A DNA stretch of 20,955 bases from Firmicutes bacterium UBA5486. GTDB taxonomy: Bacteria > Bacillota > UBA4882 > UBA10575. The stretch's first letter is position 1, and each line of letters starts with the position of its first letter. The stretch spans positions 1-20,955 of the forward strand of contig DIPO01000016.1 in the NCBI GenBank assembly GCA_002427045.1. Reading direction: 5' to 3'. Of this stretch, positions 14,384-20,955 are shown piece after piece. Under the pieces are notes generated by a model. The model was not told the DNA's origin. It saw only the letters and a list, made by a program, of their open reading frames with translations, and did not search any database. A program made the position numbers and the translations under genes.

Positions 14384-15655
14384 ATGGATTTGCAGGAGAA
14401 ATTGAGTATTCTCTCTTCTGCAGCTAAATATGATGTTTCTTGTGCCTCTTCGGGGAGTAACCGGAAAAATACCCCCGGTGGTTTAGGGGATTCATCTACG
14501 GCAGCGATGGGAATCTGTCATAGTTGGTCGGCGGATGGACGCTGTGTTTCACTTTTGAAGATTCTCTATACCAATTATTGTATCCATGATTGTGTTTACT
14601 GTATTAACCGGAGGAGTAATGATATTCCCAGAGCTTCCTTTACTCCGGAAGAAGTGACGGATTTGACGATTAATTTTTACCGCCGAAATTATATCGAAGG
14701 ATTATTTTTGAGCTCCGGTGTGATTAAGAACCCTGATTATACTATGGAACTCCTGATTCGGACCATAAAAAGCCTCCGTCAGGAATATAAATTTAATGGG
14801 TATATTCATTTAAAGGTGATCCCCGGAGCCGATCGGGGACTAGTGCGGGAAGCCGGGTTTTATGCCGATCGTTTAAGTGTCAATATTGAGCTCCCTTCAG
14901 AGCAGGGATTGAAGCTTTTGGCACCGGGGAAAGATCGGAAAGCAATCTTAACCCCAATGTCTTACATCAGTGATAAGATTGCTTCAAATAAAGAGGAGAA
15001 AAAGAAGTTTAAAAGTGCGATGAGTTTTTCTCCGGGGGGACAGAGTACGCAGTTGATTGTAGGCGCTACTCCTGAATCGGATTTACAGATTCTCAGACTT
15101 TCTGAAGGCTTATATAATAAAGTCCGGTTGAGAAGAGTCTATTATTCCGCTTTTGTTCCTGTAAATAATAATCCTTTGCTACCAGTTTTAAAAGCACCAC
15201 CTCTCCAGAGAGAACACCGTCTCTATCAGGCGGATTGGCTATTACGGTTTTATGGTTTTGCCGCTAATGAGATTCTGGATCCAACCCTTCCCTTCCTGGA
15301 TGATGATTTGGATCCAAAAACTGTTTGGGCTTTACGTAATCTCCAATTATTTCCGGTGGAGGTTAATAAAGCCGACTACCGGATGTTATTGCGTGTACCG
15401 GGGATTGGGCAACAATCAGCGCGGAAGATAATTTCATCCCGCCGATGGGGCCGGCTGGGGTTTTCGGAATTAAAGAAAATAGGGGTAGTTATGAAACGGG
15501 CCCGGTATTTTATTACTTGTGGGGGCAGTTTTTTGGAAATGATCGATAATAAGGAAATGATTCGTACCCGGTTATTAAAAGATAAGAAGAAAAAAGAGCA
15601 ACTTGCAGCTCAACAGTTACCATTGAATTTTGAAACCAGGTTGGTTCAGAGCTAA
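14384..15655 (+). CDS. Radical SAM DNA modification/repair protein (TIGR03916 type)
   Basis: A protein of 423 aa if read from ATG 14384, which lies 8 nt after AAAGGAG; the GTG at 14378 is only 2 nt from it and is less likely. The radical SAM [4Fe-4S] motif is C66-x3-C70-x2-C73 (YCIHDCVYC). Cys20, Cys45 and Cys54 lie just before it. A TIM-barrel region follows (GLFLSSGVIKN, HLKVIPGADRG). A helix-hairpin-helix (LLRVPGIGQQSARKII, about residues 334-350) near the end points to DNA binding. This matches the putative DNA modification/repair radical SAM family linked to uracil-DNA glycosylase-type proteins. The partner gene follows with overlap. Two LexA boxes in its promoter indicate induction by DNA damage. 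The chemical reaction is not known. Confidence 0.9.
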   Translation: MDLQEKLSILSSAAKYDVSCASSGSNRKNTPGGLGDSSTAAMGICHSWSADGRCVSLLKILYTNYCIHDCVYCINRRSNDIPRASFTPEEVTDLTINFYRRNYIEGLFLSSGVIKNPDYTMELLIRTIKSLRQEYKFNGYIHLKVIPGADRGLVREAGFYADRLSVNIELPSEQGLKLLAPGKDRKAILTPMSYISDKIASNKEEKKKFKSAMSFSPGGQSTQLIVGATPESDLQILRLSEGLYNKVRLRRVYYSAFVPVNNNPLLPVLKAPPLQREHRLYQADWLLRFYGFAANEILDPTLPFLDDDLDPKTVWALRNLQLFPVEVNKADYRMLLRVPGIGQQSARKIISSRRWGRLGFSELKKIGVVMKRARYFITCGGSFLEMIDNKEMIRTRLLKDKKKKEQLAAQQLPLNFETRLVQS

Positions 15656-15668
15656 GGAGGATAAGAAA

Positions 15669-16445
15669 ATGCTGATCTATGTTTATGATGGGAGCCTGGA
15701 AGGGATGTTTACCGCTTTATACGAGGGTTTGTTTGCTAAGGAAGAGATTGAGTCGATTGCTAGTAGAGAAAAGTATGCGCCATCTTTGTTTGCTACTGAA
15801 AAAATAATAGAAACAGATTTGAAGAAAGCCGGAAAACTCAAGCATGCCCTGCAAAGAAACCTTTCTAAACAGGCTTTTAAGAATCTTATTTATTGTTATC
15901 TCTCTGAAACCGGTATGGAAAGGAGAATTTTATCATATATAAAAATGGCCTTAGCAGTGAAGAGAAAGATTGATGGTAACTTTGTTAATGAGACGGTTAA
16001 TGAAATAACTAAGACCGCACGGAAAGTGGCTTATGAAGTGCACCGTTTTCACGGGTTTCTCCGGTTTCGCCGGATATATGATGACCTGTACTATGCTCCG
16101 ATTGAACCCGATTATAATATTTTGGCACTCTTGATTCCACATTTTAAAGCCAGATATGCCAATCAAAAGTGGTTTATCCATGATCGCCGTCGCAAGCTGG
16201 GGGCTTATTATGATGGGTGGGAATGTCATTTAGTAACTGGAGTAGAACTGAATAAAGAATTAGAAGCATTATTACAGGGGATTAAGACAGAAGCCGAAGG
16301 GGAAGAAGAGCTATTTTATAGAGAATTATGGAACGAATACTTTGCTAGTATCGCTATAGAGGAAAGGAAAAACAAAAAATTACAAAGGCAGCATATGCCA
16401 GCCCGGTACTGGAAAAATCTTGTGGAGCGAGTAGACCAAGTCTGA
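15669..16445 (+). CDS. DUF4130 / TIGR03915 partner of the radical SAM protein
   Basis: A 258-aa protein starting at ATG 15669, where AAGGAGG (15654-15660) sits 8 nt upstream; the longer frame from 15630 lacks a site and is not used. It opens with MLIYVYDGSLEGMFTALYEG, the signature of TIGR03915 proteins (probable DNA metabolism protein, DUF4130). RKVAYEVHRFHGFLRFRR and DRRRKLGAYYDGWE are further conserved blocks. In other genomes the domain can be fused to a uracil-DNA glycosylase-like domain; this copy ends without it. It begins 13 nt behind the radical SAM stop, so both are in one LexA-controlled transcript and likely act together on damaged or modified DNA. Confidence 0.9.
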   Translation: MLIYVYDGSLEGMFTALYEGLFAKEEIESIASREKYAPSLFATEKIIETDLKKAGKLKHALQRNLSKQAFKNLIYCYLSETGMERRILSYIKMALAVKRKIDGNFVNETVNEITKTARKVAYEVHRFHGFLRFRRIYDDLYYAPIEPDYNILALLIPHFKARYANQKWFIHDRRRKLGAYYDGWECHLVTGVELNKELEALLQGIKTEAEGEEELFYRELWNEYFASIAIEERKNKKLQRQHMPARYWKNLVERVDQV

Positions 16446-16470
16446 TCGCAAAAAGCATTTGTTTAAATGA

Positions 16471-16499
16471 TTGACAAATTTATATACATATGATATTTA
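16471..16499 (+). promoter_or_regulatory. Promoter of the polyamine operon
   Basis: TTGACA (16471-16476), 17 nt, then TATTTA (16494-16499). It leaves a leader of about 125 nt before the speA start. A TATAGT near 16577 might be a second -10 without a clear -35. Confidence 0.65.
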
Positions 16500-16631
16500 T
16501 AAAAAATAATTCTCCATTTAATACTAAATTATTTTTGGAAACTTTTAATTACGTCAGTCTTATCTGAAGATCCTGTTATAGTAAGAGGAGCACCAAGATT
16601 TAATCAGAATAAGAGTCGGAGGTCTATTTAA

Positions 16632-18092
16632 ATGGACTTAAAAATACATTTGGAAACTCCGATCTATACAGAAATAGATCGATACTCAAAATCCAAGATC
16701 ATTCATTTTGATGTACCTGGTCACAAAAAAAATCCTAATTCCCCTATTGCTGAGGCTTTTGGCGATAGGATTGCTCTTCTTGATGCTAATTCTACAAAGG
16801 ATCTTGATGTACTATCTAATCCGACAGGGGTTATTAGTAAAGCTGAATCTTTAATGGCAGATGCCTATAATTCTGACTATGCTTTTATGTTGGTAAATGG
16901 TTCTACATCTGGAGTCTTAACAATGATTATGTCCGCCTGCGGCCCTAAGGACAAAATTATTATGCCTCGTAATGTTCATAAATCAGCAGTGAATGGTCTT
17001 ATTATGAGCGGCGCGATCCCTGTATTTATTGATCCGGGAATTGATCCGGAATATGGGATAACCAATGGTATAACCTATAATGCGGTTAAAGAAGCGATTA
17101 TGGAAAACTCTGATGTTAAAGGGATTTTTCTAACTAACCCGACTTATTTTGGTACAGTTTCTGATTTAAAGTCTATTGTTAGACTGGCGCACCGGCATGG
17201 TATCCCAGTTTTGGTGGATGAAGCTCATGGTTCACACTTCCCTTTTCATCCAGATCTACCCGATGCGGCCATGAGTTTAGGAGCAGATATGTCAACAGTA
17301 AGTATTCATAAAACCGGGGGTTCTCTAACCCAATCTTCTGTTTTATTAGTAAATGAAGGTTTGATCAGTAAAGAAAAAGTAAGAAGTATTATTAATCTTA
17401 TGCAAACAACAAGCGCTTCTTATTTGCTCCTGGCAAGTCTTGATTTAGCAAGGAAGAATTTAGTAATCAATGGTAATAAGATTTGGGGAGAACTTTTATC
17501 AGTATGTGAAAAAGCCAAAACCAAAATTAGAAAGATACCGGGATTGAGCGTTATTTCAAGAGATGATTATGTAAATGGTAAAGAGATCTACGATTATGAT
17601 GATACAAAATTGGTAGTAAGAGTCAATGAGCTTGGACTTACCGGTTTTGAAGTTTATGATCTATTTAAAGCAAAGTATAATATTCAACTTGAACTAGCTG
17701 AAACATATGTCGTACTTGCGATTACAGGTCCTGGCGATAATGAAGATAGTTTTAATCTTCTGGTTAAAGCATTTGAAAACTTAAGCCAGGAATATTATGG
17801 GGAAAGGGCACCTTTTAGAATACCGATGGCTGATTTCTTTGAAAGACCTAAAACAGTGATCGCTCCAAGAGATGCTTTTTATGGGATAAAAAAATCGGTT
17901 CCTATTCAAGAAGCAAGTGGTGAGATCAGCGGTGAATCGATCATGATTTATCCGCCAGGTATACCCCTTGTTATTCCGGGCGAACGGATAACCGACCAGA
18001 TCATTGAGCATTATAATTTTTATGTTAAACAAAATTGCATAATCATAAATGATGATGGAAATACGAATTTTATTAAGGTTCTTGGTGAATAG
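16632..18092 (+). CDS. speA: Arginine decarboxylase (fold type I, Orn/Lys/Arg family)
   Basis: A 486-aa PLP enzyme of the short Bacillus SpeA type. FDVPGHKKNP (about residues 25-34) is the usual N-terminal block. VDEAHGSHFPFHP provides the Asp that holds the PLP ring. STVSIHKTGGSLTQSS contains the PLP lysine (K227). The C-terminal block YPPGIPLVIPGERIT is also typical. It most likely makes agmatine from arginine; lysine or ornithine decarboxylase activity is possible from sequence alone, but an agmatinase downstream supports arginine. GGAGG (16618-16622) precedes the ATG by 9 nt. The next gene, speE, begins 11 nt after the stop. Confidence 0.87.
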   Translation: MDLKIHLETPIYTEIDRYSKSKIIHFDVPGHKKNPNSPIAEAFGDRIALLDANSTKDLDVLSNPTGVISKAESLMADAYNSDYAFMLVNGSTSGVLTMIMSACGPKDKIIMPRNVHKSAVNGLIMSGAIPVFIDPGIDPEYGITNGITYNAVKEAIMENSDVKGIFLTNPTYFGTVSDLKSIVRLAHRHGIPVLVDEAHGSHFPFHPDLPDAAMSLGADMSTVSIHKTGGSLTQSSVLLVNEGLISKEKVRSIINLMQTTSASYLLLASLDLARKNLVINGNKIWGELLSVCEKAKTKIRKIPGLSVISRDDYVNGKEIYDYDDTKLVVRVNELGLTGFEVYDLFKAKYNIQLELAETYVVLAITGPGDNEDSFNLLVKAFENLSQEYYGERAPFRIPMADFFERPKTVIAPRDAFYGIKKSVPIQEASGEISGESIMIYPPGIPLVIPGERITDQIIEHYNFYVKQNCIIINDDGNTNFIKVLGE

Positions 18093-18103
18093 GAGGCTAA
18101 AGG

Positions 18104-18967
18104 ATGCTTGATTTATGGTACTCAGAATATTATACAAAGGATGTACGTTTTTCTATTAAGGTTCAAGAACATATTTTATCGGAACGAACAGAATATCAAA
18201 GGATCGATTTTTTTCGGAGTGATACCTTTGGAACTTTTTTTACTCTTGATGGTCTAATGATGGTTACAGAAAAAGATGAATTTGCTTACCATGATATGAT
18301 TTGCCATCCGGCTTTTGCTACTAATCCTAACATCAAAAAGGTATTAATTATCGGTGGTGGTGATGGGGGGACAGCGCGAGAGGTATCAAGATATCCAGAT
18401 GTTAATCAGATTGATTTAGTTGAGATTGATGAGCGAGTAGTAAGACTGTGTCAGAAGTACTTACCTCAAACGGCATCAATACTTGACAAGGATTGCCGGA
18501 TCAATCTTTATTTTGAGGATGGTTTGAAGTTTGTAAAAAATGCGGAGAAAAATTTATATGATTTAATCTTGGTTGATTCTACGGATCCAATCGGACCGGG
18601 AGAAGGCTTATTTACAAGTGAGTTTTACCATAACTGTTATCAAGCTTTAAGCGCTCATGGTATTTTAGTCAATCAGCATGAAAGCCCCTATTATAATGAG
18701 TATGCCCAGGAAATGAAGAGAGCTCACCATAAATTAATGGCAACCTTTCCAATTGCTAAGGTTTATCAATTTTATATGCCAACTTATCCTTCCGGGCATT
18801 GGCTTTTTGGTTTTGCCTCAAAGACACTTGATCCTTTAGCAGATTTTAAACCGGAAATATGGAAGAAGTTTAATCTTGAAACCAAGTATTATAATACGGA
18901 TTTGCATATACCTTCCTTTGTCCTTCCTACTTATGTAAAGGAGATGCTAGCTGAAGATGAAGCATGA
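18104..18967 (+). CDS. speE: Spermidine synthase (polyamine aminopropyltransferase)
   Basis: A 287-aa enzyme that transfers an aminopropyl group from decarboxylated S-adenosylmethionine to putrescine. FRSDTFGTFFTLDG and DEFAYHDMICHPAF are the N-terminal blocks. IGGGDGGTAREV (GGGDGG at residues 84-89) binds the nucleotide, and LVDSTDPIGPGEGLF carries the catalytic Asp region. Length and motifs are full. AGGAGG precedes the start and the 3' end overlaps speB by 11 nt. No speD (dcSAM supply) is in the window, so it must be elsewhere. It may instead accept agmatine (see the agmatinase entry). Confidence 0.92.
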   Translation: MLDLWYSEYYTKDVRFSIKVQEHILSERTEYQRIDFFRSDTFGTFFTLDGLMMVTEKDEFAYHDMICHPAFATNPNIKKVLIIGGGDGGTAREVSRYPDVNQIDLVEIDERVVRLCQKYLPQTASILDKDCRINLYFEDGLKFVKNAEKNLYDLILVDSTDPIGPGEGLFTSEFYHNCYQALSAHGILVNQHESPYYNEYAQEMKRAHHKLMATFPIAKVYQFYMPTYPSGHWLFGFASKTLDPLADFKPEIWKKFNLETKYYNTDLHIPSFVLPTYVKEMLAEDEA

Positions 18968-19814
18968 ATATGAAGGAAAGACTTTTATTGGATGTGAAAG
19001 TGACTTTTCTAATGCTGATCTAGTGATTTTAGGTGCTCCTTTTGATGGAACAACTTCTTTTCGTCCCGGTGCGCGTTTTGCTCCTTCGCAAATGAGGATT
19101 GAATCGGTAGGGCTTGAGACCTACAGTCCTTACTTTGATGCTGATTTAACTGATTTTAAGATCTGTGATTATGGGAATCTTGATCTACCATTTGGAGCGA
19201 CAGAAAGGGCATTGCAAATCATTCAAGAGCAAGCATCAGTCATTTTTAAGCAAAACAAGAAATTAATATTGATTGGGGGCGAACATCTTATTTCGCTACC
19301 AGTAATAAAGGAAGCGGCAAGTATATATGATGATTTAGTAGTTATCCATTTTGATGCACATGCTGATTTAAGGGAAGAGTATATGGGTGTATCTTTTTCA
19401 CATGCAACGGTGATGAGAAGGGTATGGGAGATCTTAGGAGATCATCGGATTTGGCAATTTGGAATCAGAAGTGGTACGAGGGAAGAATTTTACTGGGCAA
19501 AAGAGGGACATACAGTAATTAATAAGTATAATTTTACTGGCTTGACAAAGGCAATTGATGATATAGCCAACAGACCTGTTTATCTTACGATCGATCTTGA
19601 TGTACTTGATCCATCGGCTTTTCCAGGAACAGGTACACCGGAAGCTGGCGGGGTATCTTTTCTTGATTTAGTTAATGCAATCAAAGAGGTTTCTAGTTTA
19701 AATATCGTAGGTAGTGATCTTGTTGAACTTTCGCCCCATTATGATCATAGTGGTATTTCTACTGCTGTGGCCTGTAAAGTATTACGGGAGCTTGCGATAA
19801 CTATAAATATATAA
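18957..19814 (+). CDS. speB: Agmatinase (ureohydrolase family)
   Basis: A 285-aa ureohydrolase with the complete two-manganese site: GGEH (H110), HFDAHAD (D133, H135, D137) and TIDLDVLDPSAFPG (the two later Asp). GGVSF and GSDLVELSPHYD complete the family pattern. It converts agmatine to putrescine and urea, joining SpeA to SpeE. Its ATG lies inside the end of speE, so translation is probably coupled. In Thermus-type metabolism a SpeB homologue acts after SpeE on N1-aminopropylagmatine; the order A-E-B fits either route. No clear terminator follows; 19815-20017 shows no gene. Confidence 0.9.
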   Translation: MKHEYEGKTFIGCESDFSNADLVILGAPFDGTTSFRPGARFAPSQMRIESVGLETYSPYFDADLTDFKICDYGNLDLPFGATERALQIIQEQASVIFKQNKKLILIGGEHLISLPVIKEAASIYDDLVVIHFDAHADLREEYMGVSFSHATVMRRVWEILGDHRIWQFGIRSGTREEFYWAKEGHTVINKYNFTGLTKAIDDIANRPVYLTIDLDVLDPSAFPGTGTPEAGGVSFLDLVNAIKEVSSLNIVGSDLVELSPHYDHSGISTAVACKVLRELAITINI

Positions 19815-20017
19815 AGGTTCATTGTCTTAATTCAAAATATGATTTTATTTATTGTTAGGTAGAACAAATTTATCTATTCCAAAATTATTATGACAATATT
19901 TCTAAAACCTGGAATGGAAATTATTGAATGGGTACCACTTGGAAGTAGAGGCAAAAAAGGTTAAGGAGTTTTATCAGTGAATTAAAAAAGATAAATAGGG
20001 AATAGAAGAAGAGAGGT

Positions 20018-20548
20018 TTAGGGGATTAGGCTAAGGAGAAAGATAGGGACGAGAGTACCGATGAGGCTTCCGATTAGAACATCGGTTGGATAGTGGACGC
20101 CTAAGATCATCCGAGTCAGGCCTACGATAGCAGCAAGACCATAAAAGAGTAGAGAGATGTTTGGCATAAAGTATGCGAGGATGGTTGCTGTTGTAAAGGC
20201 CGATGTGGTATGGCCGGATGGAAATGAATAATCTCTGAGGATCGGGCCTTTGTTATTGATGTTACTGTAGGTTTGATAAGGTCGTGGTCTAGCTACCTTA
20301 TTCTTAATTACTTGAACTGGGATTCTAGTGCAAAAATGAGCAGCGGCTAAGGTCAGGGCGATTATTCTTGTTGATGGTCGTATAGAGAAAAGCATAACTA
20401 GTACAATTGGAGTAATACTATCACCCAAGTGGGTCAGTCCTAAAACAATAGTCCGCATGATTTTTTGCTCAGTAATTAAGTTAAGGGTTGACACAATCTT
20501 ATATTCAAACCTTTTTAATCCTAAGATATATGCACTCATTCTTTTCAC
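20018..20548 (-). CDS. PAP2-family membrane phosphatase
   Basis: A 176-aa membrane protein with the three acid phosphatase motifs: K82-x6-R89-P90 (KNKVARPRP), P110-S-G-H113 (FPSGHTT), and R146-x5-H152-x3-D156 (TRMILGVHYPTD). Hydrophobic segments flank them (about 34-56, 61-79, 116-130, 132-150, 157-175). Such enzymes remove phosphate from lipids such as phosphatidic acid, undecaprenyl diphosphate or phosphatidylglycerophosphate; the sequence does not decide which. A very strong AAAGGAGGTG precedes the ATG, and TATAAT (complement of 20565-20570) is a likely -10. Confidence 0.9.
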   Translation of the reverse strand: MKRMSAYILGLKRFEYKIVSTLNLITEQKIMRTIVLGLTHLGDSITPIVLVMLFSIRPSTRIIALTLAAAHFCTRIPVQVIKNKVARPRPYQTYSNINNKGPILRDYSFPSGHTTSAFTTATILAYFMPNISLLFYGLAAIVGLTRMILGVHYPTDVLIGSLIGTLVPIFLLSLIP

Positions 20549-20599
20549 CTCCTTTCATATCTACATTATACGATAAGAAAGTTATGGCCTTATTAAGGG

Positions 20600-20866
20600 A
20601 TGATAACATTTATGGAAACTATAGGTTTTACTTCTTATTATCTTAAGGGAACAACTCCCCATTTTGATTATGTGGCAAATGAAGTTTCTAAGGGAATAGC
20701 CAAAATTGCGTTAGATTCAGGATTGCCGGTGATTTTTGGAGTCTTAACTACTGATACTATTGAACAGGCTATTGAGCGGGCCGGGACTAAAGCAGGCAAT
20801 AAGGGATATGAGGCTGCTGTTACTGCAATTGAAATGGTAAATCTCTTAAAACTACTTGAAAAATAG
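20600..20866 (+). pseudogene. ribH: Lumazine synthase, C-terminal half only
   Basis: From about 20645 the frame reads KGTTPHFDYVANEVSKGIAK, then FGVLTTDTIEQAIERAGTKA and NKGYEAAVTAIEMVNLL, an excellent match to the last 75 or so residues of 6,7-dimethyl-8-ribityllumazine synthase (about 155 aa in full), including the catalytic His of PHFDYV. The first 15 residues (ITFMETIGFTSYY) do not match, and the N-terminal half is not found in any frame upstream, where the PAP2 promoter lies. No good ribosome site precedes the ATG. It is a 5'-truncated gene, probably inactive; an intact copy is presumably elsewhere. Confidence 0.85.
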
Positions 20867-20955
20867 CCCTAGTTGATTCATCTGGTCTTGATTAAATCAC
20901 TTCGTGATATTAGGAAACCAGCATGAACAACCAATTAAAGCGCCTCTGGAGCTTG
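20867..20955. other. Window end, no gene seen
   Basis: The last 89 nt contain no supported gene, terminator or repeat. Confidence 0.5.

Noticed and set aside
1..20955. CRISPR array, tRNA or rRNA genes
   Set aside because: No regularly spaced repeats of CRISPR type and no tRNA or rRNA sequence were seen on reading; a tRNAscan or Infernal run was not possible.

Overview
The window looks like a chromosomal segment of an AT-rich, probably anaerobic bacterium with strong AGGAGG-type ribosome binding sites and a Gram-positive-type LexA operator. It also has features usual in cells with an outer membrane: an ankyrin lipoprotein immunity relic and a TIGR03546/TIGR03545 envelope gene pair. A diderm Bacillota-like lineage, or a spirochaete, fits best. 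This is inference from gene content; nothing in the window fixes the taxonomy.

Positions 1-8000 (+ strand) hold a decaying array of Rhs (YD-repeat) C-terminal tips and their immunity genes. The window opens inside an Rhs gene whose tip toxin ends at 466, followed by its overlapping immunity gene. Behind it come at least four more toxin/immunity cassettes: a lipase-like tip with an ankyrin lipoprotein, an Ntox37-like tip with a 201-aa partner, a SitA6-like HH toxin with a SitI6-like double-CXXCG protein, and a long Rhs tip with a 139-aa partner. Orphan or fragmentary immunity genes follow. Several cassettes carry short pieces of Rhs core, and most toxins are frameshifted or headless while most immunity genes are still open. 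Repeats, palindromes and two oppositely oriented IS3 shards lie among them. Two immunity genes have partial second copies (7865-7988 and 9500-9578), which records recombination within the array.

Positions 8000-10200 carry a VOC-fold protein (-), an MBL-fold hydrolase (+), a stretch of coding relics and an unrecognised 181-aa protein (-). Positions 10440-12866 hold the TIGR03546/TIGR03545 pair (membrane protein plus single-pass coiled-coil protein), closed by a clear terminator. Positions 12884-13779 (-) hold a frameshifted glycerophosphodiester phosphodiesterase and a gutted MFS transporter that overlap each other.

Positions 13800-14300 have no convincing gene but many inverted and direct repeats. 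From 14299 a sigma-A-like promoter with two LexA boxes (GAAC-N4-GTTC) drives a radical SAM DNA repair/modification protein and its partner DUF4130 protein. Together these look like an SOS-induced repair operon.

Positions 16471-19814 are a polyamine operon with its own promoter: arginine decarboxylase, spermidine synthase and agmatinase (speA-speE-speB), with overlapping or closely spaced genes. The window ends with a PAP2-family phosphatase (-) and the C-terminal half of a lumazine synthase gene (ribH) without its N-terminal half.
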